DNA of 32,187 nt from a virus, in IMG/VR virus record IMGVR_UViG_3300008111_000162, positions 1-32,187 of that record. The stretch is one strand, 5' to 3'. A program made the translations under genes and the position numbers. Under the pieces are notes generated by a model. It saw nothing but the letters and a program-made list of their open reading frames with translations. It did no database searches and was not told the DNA's origin. This document shows positions 12,599-21,027 of the stretch, piece by piece (positions within the stretch are counted from its first letter, which is position 1; every line of letters starts with the position of its first letter).

Positions 12599-12662
12599 AT
12601 TGAAAATCAATCAGTTATGCAAGTGATTGAAAGTCAATCAGTTACACATATTGATAATCAAT
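12599..12662. promoter_or_regulatory. Operator-like array: three 13-bp palindromes upstream of P-12.5
   Basis: ATTGA-NNN-TCAAT occurs perfectly at 12599-12611, 12626-12638 and 12650-12662, with spacers of 14 and 11 bp. The first palindrome, together with the following CAGTTATGCAAGT, is shared with the array near 8113-8139. The remaining intergenic bases to 12699 are AT-rich with no gene. Confidence 0.78.
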
Positions 12663-12699
12663 TAGTTATATATATAGGAAATAAAAATATATAAGTGGT

Positions 12700-13200
12700 T
12701 CACTTCTTGAAGTCTATCAAGTCCGATAGACCGTCATCGTCCACGGGCGTGTCCGTAGGTTCTTTAAATAATACGTCCCCACGGTCGTCTAGTCCAAGCT
12801 TCTTTAAGTGTTCAAAATAAAAGTCATCGAGTTGGAATAACTCTTGTGCATCGTCTTTTATATCTGGTGCATCTAGAGGCATTGCTTCTAAACGCTGTAG
12901 CATTTTATTTGAGAATGGATCTTCTATGAACAAGAAGTAACAGTTATAGCAAAGCCATCTTAAGTTCTCAATTCTCCAGTCACTACGCTTGCCGTTAACA
13001 AAGTTAAGTAGTAATGGTGCTTTCATGTCAGTTAATCTCTTCTCACTGAATTTACACGTGGCGCATTGATACCCCAATCTACCATCTTTCATTAGCATCT
13101 CTTTCAACCTTATAATCTTCTTGGTATTGATAGGTTGATTCTCTACTAACATTTCATCTAGATTCTTTTTCCACTGTCCACCTGCCCAGTTTTTAGGCAT
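12700..13200 (-). CDS. Zinc-binding, HNH-like protein, 166 aa, likely without nuclease activity
   Basis: The frame extends to 13317, but the extra N-terminus is the shadow of the overlapping HTH gene; the ATG at 13200 (MPKNWAGGQWKKNLDEMLVE) overlaps that gene's stop by 8 nt, and ATG 13209 is an alternative. C46-x2-C49 (CATC) and C84-x2-C87 (CYNC) form a zinc site, and N79 in IENLRWLCYNC fits the Asn of HNH enzymes. The His pair is replaced by LLNF and the last His by Tyr/Phe, so catalysis is unlikely. Related phage proteins, as I recall, carry an HTH in front, here encoded separately. Confidence 0.8.
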   Translation of the reverse strand: MPKNWAGGQWKKNLDEMLVENQPINTKKIIRLKEMLMKDGRLGYQCATCKFSEKRLTDMKAPLLLNFVNGKRSDWRIENLRWLCYNCYFLFIEDPFSNKMLQRLEAMPLDAPDIKDDAQELFQLDDFYFEHLKKLGLDDRGDVLFKEPTDTPVDDDGLSDLIDFKK

Positions 13201-13387
13201 TCTTTGCATACTTCTTGTATGTAACGTCTGTGATGCCAAGCCATCTAGCAGCTTCTTTATTGCTTCTAGTATTGGCCATAGCTTCTCTAATTCTTTCTGG
13301 AGATAGTTGTAGTCCACGGTTCCACCAATGTTCTGGTCGAACTCCTCTTGCCATATTTTCTTTGGTAAAGTTATATGTTTTGCTCAT
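13193..13387 (-). CDS. Helix-turn-helix DNA-binding protein, 64 aa
   Basis: MSKTYNFTKENMARGVRPEH, then WWNRGLQLSPERIREAMANT, then RSNKEAARWLGITDVTYKKY. The last block is a typical HTH (SNKEAARWLGITDVTYKKYA), suited to sequence-specific or non-specific DNA binding. The coding end overlaps the HNH-like gene by 8 nt and its start overlaps the upstream gene by 17 nt. It is probably the N-terminal half of a split two-domain protein. Confidence 0.83.
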   Translation of the reverse strand: MSKTYNFTKENMARGVRPEHWWNRGLQLSPERIREAMANTRSNKEAARWLGITDVTYKKYAKNA

Positions 13388-13787
13388 CGATCTTCGGGTT
13401 TACTTTACACATCAAGTTCCACAAGTCCGTTGGGTTATTTAAGAATAGCTCTTCATCATCATTAATTATCAGTGCATTGATTGTGCCATCAGCATTTACT
13501 CTATCATACAAATAGAATCCTATTAGTTCCATACACTGCTTACCAAAGTTCATGTATAGTAACATGTCTATGATAGTAAAGAACTTCTCGTCATAGTTAG
13601 TAAAGTCAAGATTCAAATCAGCATAGACTAAGTTTTGTCTAACAAACAACTCTTCCATCATCAAGATAACATTGAAGAACAGTTCACGCTTCTTGTCTAA
13701 GACAGACTTCCTCTTTCTTCTGATCAAGGTCTTTGTGCCTAAGATACTATCTACTCCTAACTGTACTTGCTTATATTCTTTTTCCAT
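13371..13787 (-). CDS. Unknown protein, 138 aa
   Basis: MEKEYKQVQLGVDSILGTKT start, a basic RRKRKSVLDKKRELFFN patch, then helices with aromatic residues and an acidic end (NDDEELFLNNPTDLWNLMCK). Overlaps genes on both sides by 17 nt. Position between the glycan island and the HTH/HNH pair gives no functional clue; a virion or DNA-metabolism role is equally possible. Confidence 0.83.
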   Translation of the reverse strand: MEKEYKQVQLGVDSILGTKTLIRRKRKSVLDKKRELFFNVILMMEELFVRQNLVYADLNLDFTNYDEKFFTIIDMLLYMNFGKQCMELIGFYLYDRVNADGTINALIINDDEELFLNNPTDLWNLMCKVNPKIDEQNI

Positions 13788-14130
13788 GCTTCTTCTTTTT
13801 AGGAACCTCTATCTTACCTGGCTTAGGCTTCTCTTGTATAGTTTGAATCAAGTTCTTTATGTGTGTACACATCTCGTAGTCTTCATCTTCTACATACCAT
13901 ACTAAACAGGTCTCAAGAGCCTGGACCCAGTGGTTCTTGTGCACCTCTATGTACTGGCCTGAATCGTTTATTTCAAATAAGGATGCGTAGATCTTCTTGT
14001 CTACAATAGCTTCCTCTACAGCAAGAGGTACGTGCTTCTTGACCAACTGCTTCAGAATATCTGACTTAGATATCTGTTCAGGTGTTAGTAGGTCTAGGTT
14101 ATCAAATAGTGCTCTGACAGGTTTACGCAT
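13771..14130 (-). CDS. Unknown protein, 119 aa
   Basis: MRKPVRALFDNLDLLTPEQI start; central WVQALETCLVWYVEDEDYEM and a strongly basic, disordered tail (KPKPGKIEVPKKKKHGKRI). The tail could bind nucleic acid. Not recognised. Confidence 0.82.
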   Translation of the reverse strand: MRKPVRALFDNLDLLTPEQISKSDILKQLVKKHVPLAVEEAIVDKKIYASLFEINDSGQYIEVHKNHWVQALETCLVWYVEDEDYEMCTHIKNLIQTIQEKPKPGKIEVPKKKKHGKRI

Positions 14131-14153
14131 AACTAATTTAAGTGATGGGATTA

Positions 14154-14468
14154 TTAGGCTCCTCCTTTCATGGCTTGTATGATCATCTTGGCCACAGAAT
14201 TCAAAGGCACGATAAAGCCTATAACATTCTTGTAAGGGTTACGATCATCGTAGTCAACCATGACGCCAGCGGCACCAAGACGTTTTTGTAGAGCCACACT
14301 GATTTCGTTGGCCAAAGCCTGTTTGTCTCTAGGATCTTGGAACTCTTGGTCTAGAATGAACTGGAGTTTAACTCCTTTCTTTGTAGGGTTATCGTTAACA
14401 TCAAACTGAAGTTTGTACTTCTTGCCACCTACGGTTATATTGAATAATGGGTTAATAGCCTGCGCCAT
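14154..14468 (-). CDS. Unknown protein, 104 aa
   Basis: MAQAINPLFNITVGGKKYKL start; reads as beta strands (KYKLQFDVNDNPTKKGVKLQ) then a helix (DKQALANEISVALQKRLGAA) and a glycine-rich end. Its composition is that of a soluble structural protein, and it could belong to the virion, but there is no direct evidence. Located between the last glycosyltransferase and unknown genes. Confidence 0.82.
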   Translation of the reverse strand: MAQAINPLFNITVGGKKYKLQFDVNDNPTKKGVKLQFILDQEFQDPRDKQALANEISVALQKRLGAAGVMVDYDDRNPYKNVIGFIVPLNSVAKMIIQAMKGGA

Positions 14469-14488
14469 CTTGTTTTTAAATAAATATC

Positions 14489-15772
14489 TTACTCTATAGT
14501 TAACAACGTCATGTCGAATGGTGGATTCTGAACCACAATTTGACCTGGAGCTAGACTAACCACGTTCTTTACGTCTATCTTGGCAGATCCTAGTTCATAC
14601 ACACCTGGCTCATAAGGTTCTACAATCGAGCTTATACGCGTCAGGTTCTGTAAGAATATATCTTGTTGTGGGTTAACACCACTAAAATTAGCCTCTACTT
14701 TAATGTTATATTCCTCAGGCTGTCCTACTTTGTAGATCGAATCAAAGTCCACTTGGTTATAAAACTGCTTTGCTGATTCCCAGTCTTCAACTGAGAATCC
14801 AAGGAGTTCATTAGCTGGATCGTGTTGATTGCTGAATATAGACGTGATTGCTTTCTTTTGCTCTTCTGTTTCTAACCATACTCTTGAGAAGAAAGGTTCT
14901 ATCTGTACTATAAACATTGGGTTTAGTTTACCAGCTTCAGATAGTACTAGATCCATGTCTAGTTTATTTAGTTTATCTTCACCATGATTAAAGTTACCCC
15001 ACTTTTGTAAGAACTTCCTGATCTCTATACCGTCAGCGATCTTTTGTAGCTCTACTTTTCTTTGAGCTGCCTCATTAGACTTATCAAACCAATTCTTTCC
15101 TCTAGATGCTACGCAACTGAAATGGTATACGTTTGCCTTAAACGTTTGTTTGATCTTAACTCCTTTGTGAACAAGCCTTTGCAATAGATCAGAATCTTCT
15201 CTAGATCTTCTGAATCTGGTATCATAGCCTCCGATATCTAACCATACACTCTTATAGAAAGTAAATGGAGCAAAAAAGTACTCTAATGTCTTGGTCTTCT
15301 TTTCTAGTTCTGCAAAAGTTATAAAATCATTCCAATTGAATTCATTGGGATCTACACCAAAATCCTTAGTGATCGTAGTTTCTGATGGTCCATGTAAAGG
15401 AGGTTCTATTCTTGTAGCGCTCAATATACAATTAGGTTCTATCTCGTCTAAGATATTTTTATCATAGTACTTACTTATAACCATATCTGATTGTAAGTAA
15501 GAACAAATATCGTGCTTAGCAAGTTCAACCATTAGGTTGTTGTTTCTTGAATAGCCAACACACGGTTTAAGTTTATGTGTTATAATCTTAAGATCTTTGA
15601 AATACCTCTTCTGATCTTTTAAGAAGTCTACGGTACCTTCATTGTCTGAATCAACAAATACTATTATCTCATGATCTGGAGAATATAGGTTCTCTCTTAA
15701 AGACTTTAGTAATAACTTAACGTGGTCTAACGTATTTACTGATGTGTTAATTAAAAAGCTTATTTGTTTCAT
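14489..15772 (-). CDS. GT2 glycosyltransferase with extra C-terminal domain, 427 aa
   Basis: Residues 1-230 are a GT-A fold: hydrophobic first strand (QISFLINTSVN), FVDSDN (39-44) and LQSDMV (93-98, the DxD-like metal site region), GGYD (181-184) and RREDSD region with E192-D193. The enzyme would move a sugar from a nucleotide donor onto a growing glycan in the cytoplasm. The ~150 residue C-terminal region has no recognised fold and includes a beta-rich end (VKNVVSLAPGQIVVQNPPFD). Start overlaps the preceding SDR gene by ATGA. Last gene of the glycan island. Confidence 0.85.
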   Translation of the reverse strand: MKQISFLINTSVNTLDHVKLLLKSLRENLYSPDHEIIVFVDSDNEGTVDFLKDQKRYFKDLKIITHKLKPCVGYSRNNNLMVELAKHDICSYLQSDMVISKYYDKNILDEIEPNCILSATRIEPPLHGPSETTITKDFGVDPNEFNWNDFITFAELEKKTKTLEYFFAPFTFYKSVWLDIGGYDTRFRRSREDSDLLQRLVHKGVKIKQTFKANVYHFSCVASRGKNWFDKSNEAAQRKVELQKIADGIEIRKFLQKWGNFNHGEDKLNKLDMDLVLSEAGKLNPMFIVQIEPFFSRVWLETEEQKKAITSIFSNQHDPANELLGFSVEDWESAKQFYNQVDFDSIYKVGQPEEYNIKVEANFSGVNPQQDIFLQNLTRISSIVEPYEPGVYELGSAKIDVKNVVSLAPGQIVVQNPPFDMTLLTIE

Positions 15773-16536
15773 TTTAACTTATTATATACTTGTCTAATTC
15801 CTTCTTCTAGACCAATGTAATTAATTCCGATTGACTTATATTCACCGATGTAATTAGTGCCAAAATTATTACTAGCTGATATGGCTACTTTATAATCACT
15901 GAGATTGTTTATGATCATTGCAATATCAATAAGTCTTTTCTTATCTTCATAGACACAATCGTACGTTTTAGGTAGGCTATCGTTATTGATATAATAGTCA
16001 ACTACGCTGATTAAGTCTTGCATATAAAAGAAGTCCATTTGTTTGTATTCGTGTATCTGCATGTCTTCTTTGTCTATGTATCTTTGTATACAACTCTTGA
16101 TAAATCTAGTATTTAACTCATTCTCATCAAAAACAGCATATATTCTCAAATTATAGAAATTGTCTATTTCTTCTATAGATCTGGCTATTACTTTCTTACT
16201 TAGTCCGTATGGTTCGTCTGGCATGTAGATCTCTGCTCCTGAACCAAAATTAATTAGCTTATCGTATGACAATCTATTCTCTAACAAATTGTAGTACATA
16301 GACAAATTAATGTCCATGTCTTTATAGTTATCCTTTCTAAGTCTATGACCTCCTGATACTGCTGTATGAATGACAATGTCATAATGCTTGTCTCGCATGT
16401 AAATTCTTGTATCAATAGAATTAGAAAGATATAGAGTATCTCTGCCAAGACACGTTATGTTATATTTCCCAGAAAGTTCTCGATATAAACTCCTGGCAAT
16501 GTAACCGTTCTGTCCTGTTATAAGAATATTTTTCAT
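15769..16536 (-). CDS. Short NAD(P)-dependent sugar epimerase/dehydratase/reductase (SDR), 255 aa
   Basis: Starting at ATG 16536-16534, which overlaps the ThDP enzyme's stop as ATGA (a GTG nine bases upstream is less likely), the protein has GQNGYIA (8-14, Rossmann GxxGxxG), GSG (98-100) and YGLSK (110-114), the SDR Tyr-Lys pair. It is shorter than typical extended-SDR epimerases (~310 aa), which fits RmlD-like reductases or small 4-keto-sugar reductases. It probably finishes a nucleotide sugar begun by the neighbouring enzymes. Confidence 0.85.
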   Translation of the reverse strand: MKNILITGQNGYIARSLYRELSGKYNITCLGRDTLYLSNSIDTRIYMRDKHYDIVIHTAVSGGHRLRKDNYKDMDINLSMYYNLLENRLSYDKLINFGSGAEIYMPDEPYGLSKKVIARSIEEIDNFYNLRIYAVFDENELNTRFIKSCIQRYIDKEDMQIHEYKQMDFFYMQDLISVVDYYINNDSLPKTYDCVYEDKKRLIDIAMIINNLSDYKVAISASNNFGTNYIGEYKSIGINYIGLEEGIRQVYNKLK

Positions 16537-18266
16537 TCTATCCACTGTATGTTATTCAATTCGCCTGGTATAAATTTGCCATCTTCTCCTAGTTTTGCCA
16601 TTACTTTAGGTTCGTGAAATTCACTAGGATCTACAAAGACTTCAATTAATTGAGGACCTTCTGTTTTAAAACATTGATCAATCTTCTTTTGAAGACCTCT
16701 CTTACTTTTAATAGCAATATAAGGAATGTTGTATGCGTCTGCAATCTTTTTGTAACTAGGTAGTGTCAATCCACTAGAAGCATCTGATAAAGACAGTAAA
16801 CCTTTACAGAAAGTCTTCTGTGTTATTTTAATCGATACGTAGCCATCATTATTAATCACAAATATCTTAATAGGTAGTTTATTTTGTGAGACTACTTGAA
16901 GTTCATGCACATTCATGTGTAAGCTACCATCTCCTTCTAAACATACAACCTCTTTTCTATCATTAGCAAAACAAGCACCAATTGAAGCAGGAAGACCATA
17001 ACCCATCGGAGCTGTTGATTTGTTACTGAATAGTCTCTGACCCTTTTTCAATTTTATAACCTGCATTCCTACAATATTAGCAGATCCATCTGAAGTAATT
17101 ACAGGAAGGTCTGATCTCATGTTTGAGTTTAATGTTTCCATGAAAGCATACGCACTCAAAGGATCTTTTTGCCTGTGTCTCTTTAATACAGTAGGAGACG
17201 ACTTAACCTTCTTTTGGCAGTATTTTCTCCACTTATCTATATCTGCTATTTTAATTTCAGACTTGATAGCATTTAAAAATTCAGTTACATCAGACTGTAC
17301 TTTTATATCTGGATAAAGTGTGGGTTTGTCTAACTCTCCTTTGTCTATATCAACATATACTTTGAATGCATTCTTTGCAAACCCTTTAAAGTTATAACCA
17401 ATTTGTCTAACATATAAACGACTTCCTAAAGACAATACAAAGTCTGCTTGTTGAACTATATCATTGGCTGCTATTTGAGCATGTGTTCCAAATCTACCAC
17501 AGTAGTACTCATACTCATTAGATACTGAGTCGTTGCCATTAAAAGAAGTTATAACAGGTATCTGATATTCGGTAAGTATAGAGTCTAATAACTCAACTGC
17601 ATTAGACAGTCTAACACCGTGTCCAGCAATGATCAAAGGTTTTTTACTCTTTGACAGTTTGTCTACAATTGTTTTGATTGTATCTTCTGATAAGTCATTA
17701 CTATCTGCTTCAGGAACAAATCCTAGTAAGCCATTTGGATCAATAGTAGTTGATTGAACATCTAAAGGAACATCTACCCAAACAGGACCTTTTCTTCCAG
17801 TTGTAGCTTCATGATATGCTTTTTCTAAATAGTATCGTATCTTCTCAGGATCGTTAACTTGAACTGCATACTTGGTGAAGTTCTTTACTGTCTTTATCAC
17901 ATCAAACTCTTGATCTCCTAACTGTCTTAGATTGAGTCCTGTGTAATTAGTAGTTAGATCTTTATTTACATTCCCGCTTATAACCATAACAGGAACACTG
18001 TCTTGATACGAACACAACGTACCTGTCCATGCATTAGAACCACCTGGTCCTGAAGTAACTAAACAAACACCTAGATGCCCGTTTAATCTAGCATAACCTT
18101 CAGCAGATAAAGCACATGCTTGTTCATGGTGATTGACCACCATATTGAGATCAGTGTTTCTTGCAAAGGCATCATTTAAATGAATACAACCACCTCCTGG
18201 TATTGTAAACACATCTTTGACTCCTTTATTAGATATAAAACTAGCGATATAATCAGATACTCTCAT
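16533..18266 (-). CDS. ThDP-dependent acetolactate synthase-family enzyme, 577 aa
   Basis: Full-length three-domain fold: N-terminal Pyr domain with catalytic E48 (NHHEQACALSAEGYAR), middle dehydrogenase-like domain (180-340), and C-terminal PP domain with GDGS (445-448) ... NND (472-474), the ThDP/Mg motif. Start at ATG 18266 rather than the over-long frame to 18326. Acetolactate synthases are absent from phages as housekeeping genes, but relatives such as YerE attach a two-carbon unit from pyruvate to a keto-sugar to make branched sugars. With an SDR directly downstream and sugar genes upstream, that kind of sugar role is more likely than amino-acid synthesis. No small regulatory subunit gene is nearby. 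Confidence 0.88.
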   Translation of the reverse strand: MRVSDYIASFISNKGVKDVFTIPGGGCIHLNDAFARNTDLNMVVNHHEQACALSAEGYARLNGHLGVCLVTSGPGGSNAWTGTLCSYQDSVPVMVISGNVNKDLTTNYTGLNLRQLGDQEFDVIKTVKNFTKYAVQVNDPEKIRYYLEKAYHEATTGRKGPVWVDVPLDVQSTTIDPNGLLGFVPEADSNDLSEDTIKTIVDKLSKSKKPLIIAGHGVRLSNAVELLDSILTEYQIPVITSFNGNDSVSNEYEYYCGRFGTHAQIAANDIVQQADFVLSLGSRLYVRQIGYNFKGFAKNAFKVYVDIDKGELDKPTLYPDIKVQSDVTEFLNAIKSEIKIADIDKWRKYCQKKVKSSPTVLKRHRQKDPLSAYAFMETLNSNMRSDLPVITSDGSANIVGMQVIKLKKGQRLFSNKSTAPMGYGLPASIGACFANDRKEVVCLEGDGSLHMNVHELQVVSQNKLPIKIFVINNDGYVSIKITQKTFCKGLLSLSDASSGLTLPSYKKIADAYNIPYIAIKSKRGLQKKIDQCFKTEGPQLIEVFVDPSEFHEPKVMAKLGEDGKFIPGELNNIQWIE

Positions 18267-18645
18267 ACAAATTATTGAATTGATCCATTGCGGAATTCCA
18301 GTCTGTGAATCTAATAGCTTTGTCATCTATATAAACTAACGCTCTTGGTTTTTCAGAAGTGATCTCTTTAACATACTGACCTAGATCATGTTTGTCTAAC
18401 CACTCTCTTACGAGCTCTGCTCCTGTCTTACCGTTTATTAACGGTCTATCAGGTTTTGCTTTTGCAGTAAAGATAATGATATTGTACTTTTGTGCCAACT
18501 TCTTGATAGCTTCACTAGAACCTTCAATTATTGGTCCATAGATAGTTCCATCTCCGAACCCATCATAGTTGTCATGAATTACACCATCAAAATCTATGCA
18601 CACATTTTTACTTTCGTCTTGTTGAATTGTTTGTACGTATTCCAT
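18253..18645 (-). CDS. HAD-superfamily phosphatase, 130 aa
   Basis: D18-F-D20 (CIDFDGVIHD) is the nucleophile/acid pair, T60 (IIIFTAK) motif II, K99 motif III and IDD (106-108) motif IV, so the catalytic set is complete. It lacks a cap domain, as do phosphatases acting on larger substrates or on phosphosugars. Located between the aldolase and ThDP genes, it may dephosphorylate an intermediate of the same pathway. It overlaps the ThDP gene start by 14 nt. Confidence 0.88.
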   Translation of the reverse strand: MEYVQTIQQDESKNVCIDFDGVIHDNYDGFGDGTIYGPIIEGSSEAIKKLAQKYNIIIFTAKAKPDRPLINGKTGAELVREWLDKHDLGQYVKEITSEKPRALVYIDDKAIRFTDWNSAMDQFNNLYESI

Positions 18646-18646
18646 A

Positions 18647-19411
18647 TTAGCTTAATTTATTGATTCTGGATATATCTTGGTTATATAAACTATCATAATA
18701 GTCTCTCTTAGCTTTTAGATAGTTCAGTTCAAAGTTTAATGCTTCTTTGATCAATTGAGAGAATGAATAGTAATTTAATGCTTTAACACTAAACATAACA
18801 TTTCTAGTTTCAAACTTATCTAATAGTCCTTCTTCTATAAGTGTTGTAACAAATTTCTCTGAATTAACTGACATAGATCCTCCTAAAGTGCAACCCATTC
18901 CTTTCTTTCTTGCGAGTTTGAACACGTGTCTTGTCATATTAAATACCTCTTCTGAATCTACCGATCCATTGTACCTGTCTAATTCCATAGACTGAACTAG
19001 ATCGCCTCTCCCTACAGTGATACTAGACAACTTATTAAAATAAGCTGATGATGCTATTACTTCTAAATTGTCATAACATGTTTTAGATTCTACATTGATA
19101 GCCAGCTCTCCATTTTCTACTGTGTAGTATTTGTCACAACTTTGAATGAACTTCTCAAGAGCAAATTTAGACTCTAACATAGGAGCTACAATCTTTTGAA
19201 TCTGCATTTTATTAGCGTCCTTAATATCTCTGATAGCTTCACCGCCACTTACTTTAAGGATAAGAGGAATGTTGTTTCTGTCACAGAATGTTTTTAAGAA
19301 CAGTACTTCAACAAAGTCTGCTCCTTCATCTTCAAAAGACGTTTTGATCCCTACCAAGTTTTTGGTAGCTAGATCTAATATTGTCTGGTTGTTTAGTGAG
19401 TTTAATTTCAT
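18647..19411 (-). CDS. HpcH/HpaI (CitE-like) aldolase/lyase, 254 aa
   Basis: The start is ATG 19411 (MKLNSLNNQTILDLATKNLV), five bases after the dehydratase stop codon; a longer frame to 19471 overlaps that gene. It has KVSGGEAIRDI, IVAPMLESKFALEKF and ITVGRGDLVQSMEL, the pattern of the CitE/HpcH TIM-barrel family, which cleaves or forms C-C bonds with pyruvate or acyl-CoA partners using a divalent metal. It is short for the family (~290 aa). In a sugar island this suggests addition or removal of a small acid; the exact reaction is unknown. Confidence 0.82.
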   Translation of the reverse strand: MKLNSLNNQTILDLATKNLVGIKTSFEDEGADFVEVLFLKTFCDRNNIPLILKVSGGEAIRDIKDANKMQIQKIVAPMLESKFALEKFIQSCDKYYTVENGELAINVESKTCYDNLEVIASSAYFNKLSSITVGRGDLVQSMELDRYNGSVDSEEVFNMTRHVFKLARKKGMGCTLGGSMSVNSEKFVTTLIEEGLLDKFETRNVMFSVKALNYYSFSQLIKEALNFELNYLKAKRDYYDSLYNQDISRINKLS

Positions 19412-19415
19412 AGTA

Positions 19416-20372
19416 TTACCAAATAAAGTTTTTCTTGTAATAGTCAACAATTGCTGGGAGTTCTTTGTCAAAAATAGCTTTAGGTTCCCAACCTAACAAT
19501 CTAAGTTTAGAGTCATCTAAAGCATAGCGAACGTCTTGACCTTGTCTATGGTAAGAAAGATCTAGATAAGAATCAATATAATCAGATCCGTTGAATTCTT
19601 TTATAACTTTCTTTACAGTGTCGTAATTAGATTGCTCGAATCCTCCGGCTATGTTATAGATCTCATTTGTAACTCCTGATTCTATAATAGCTACAACTGC
19701 ACTAGCAGTGTCTGAGGCATGTAGCCAGTTACGAATAGGTGTACCATTATTGTGTAGAGGTATCTTCTTACCAAGGTGTAAGAACTTGCATGCTTTTGGT
19801 ATAAGCTTCTCTACGTATTGACCCATTCCATAATTGTTAGTAGGTCTTACAATAACATAAGGAAGATTGTAGGTTCTGGCCCAAGCCAATACTAACATAT
19901 CTGCAGCGGCTTTAGTTGCTGAGTATGGATTAGATGGCTTCAATAGATCTGTTTCTATGTGAGCGCCTGATTCAATATCGCCATAAACCTCATCGGTTGA
20001 GAAGTGAAGTAGTACTGGCTTCTTTGTTGATTCTTGTCTGTAGTTCTTGATCAACTCAAGAAGATTATGAACACCATCAATATTAGAATGGACAAACTCA
20101 TCTGAGCTAGCTATAGAATTTCCTACGTGTGTTTCTGCTGCTGTATTAATTACATAGTCACATTCATACAAAAACTCAATGTCGTTGATATCTTGGCGCT
20201 CAAATGCGAATCTGTCACCATATTTTTCAGCAAATTCAAATATAAGATCTTCATTAGATGCATAGGTACATTTGTCTATCCCTCTAACATACCAACCTTT
20301 TTCTAAACAAGCTCTGGTTACGTAAGATCCTATGAAGCCGAAGCAACCTGTTACATATACTACCTTTGTCAT
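19416..20372 (-). CDS. dTDP-glucose 4,6-dehydratase-type enzyme (RmlB/RfbB-like), 318 aa
   Basis: Rossmann motif TGCFGFIGS (8-16), the diagnostic STDEVYGD (125-132; T126, D127, E128) and YSATK (150-154), then RPTNNYG. These residues carry out oxidation, water elimination and reduction of an NDP-hexose to its 4-keto-6-deoxy form. The TDE set is typical of the dTDP-glucose enzyme; the N-terminal NDP part is shorter than in RmlB (~350 aa), so the nucleotide is not certain. The product is a common entry point for 6-deoxy and 3,6-dideoxy sugars. Overlap with the aldolase frame is an artefact of the long reading frame. Confidence 0.9.
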   Translation of the reverse strand: MTKVVYVTGCFGFIGSYVTRACLEKGWYVRGIDKCTYASNEDLIFEFAEKYGDRFAFERQDINDIEFLYECDYVINTAAETHVGNSIASSDEFVHSNIDGVHNLLELIKNYRQESTKKPVLLHFSTDEVYGDIESGAHIETDLLKPSNPYSATKAAADMLVLAWARTYNLPYVIVRPTNNYGMGQYVEKLIPKACKFLHLGKKIPLHNNGTPIRNWLHASDTASAVVAIIESGVTNEIYNIAGGFEQSNYDTVKKVIKEFNGSDYIDSYLDLSYHRQGQDVRYALDDSKLRLLGWEPKAIFDKELPAIVDYYKKNFIW

Positions 20373-20374
20373 AA

Positions 20375-21022
20375 TTAAATTGTTTTTTCAATTACTATTG
20401 TTTCACAATATACGTGTATACTGTAAATTTCACCTTTATGCCTATCAAGATCTTCTATCTTACTTAATAAGAACAGGTCAAAATCACCTCTGTGGTTTTT
20501 AAAATCAGTGCCAGTATTATAGTTCATACCAGGCCAATCTTTAGCATATTTATCAAACTCTGGTTGGAATTTATCTCCATACGTGCAATGTGTATCTTCA
20601 ATAACATAATAGCCTCCTGGTTTTACTTGAGGGAAATATAAATTGAAACTTCTAAAAGTAAGGCTATTAATGTGAGAAGCATCGTCAATTATAATATCAA
20701 ATCCTTGTGAGTAGTCTGATTGAATTTGCTTAGACAATTCTAAACTATCTTGTGAACCAATATAAACTTTAACTCTGTCTTGCTCATGAACTTTTCTAGC
20801 AGGATCTATGTCCACACCGACTACATTTCCTTTTTCAAAATAGTCTTTCCACACTCTAAGAGAACTACCGTTTAATATACCTAACTCCATGATATTAACT
20901 GGTTCATTTCTTAAGTGATCAAAGTGGCGCTCATAAATGTCTAAAAAGTTTCTGTGATTAAACGTATGAATTCCTACTTTATCTGTACTATGTCTTAGTC
21001 CTAGATCTCTTAACTGTTCCAT
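20375..21022 (-). CDS. Class I SAM-dependent methyltransferase, probably sugar O-methyltransferase, 215 aa
   Basis: Motif I MELGILNGSS (45-54), the acidic end of strand 2 VDIDP (70-74) and IIDDASH (111-117) identify a Rossmann methyltransferase of the CmcI/macrocin-O-methyltransferase type, where D113/D114/H117 bind metal and substrate. Neighbours are sugar enzymes, so it likely methylates a hydroxyl of a glycan or nucleotide sugar. It follows the three-module glycosyltransferase with 5 nt between. Confidence 0.87.
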   Translation of the reverse strand: MEQLRDLGLRHSTDKVGIHTFNHRNFLDIYERHFDHLRNEPVNIMELGILNGSSLRVWKDYFEKGNVVGVDIDPARKVHEQDRVKVYIGSQDSLELSKQIQSDYSQGFDIIIDDASHINSLTFRSFNLYFPQVKPGGYYVIEDTHCTYGDKFQPEFDKYAKDWPGMNYNTGTDFKNHRGDFDLFLLSKIEDLDRHKGEIYSIHVYCETIVIEKTI

Positions 21023-21027
21023 ATTAT

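Noticed and set aside
12700-13317. Full 205-aa frame including residues from 13317
   Set aside because: The N-terminal 36-39 residues overlap the HTH gene in another frame and read as its shadow.
16533-18266. Housekeeping acetolactate synthase from host contamination
   Set aside because: It is embedded by 4- and 14-nt overlaps in the phage-like operon and has no regulatory subunit or ilv neighbours.
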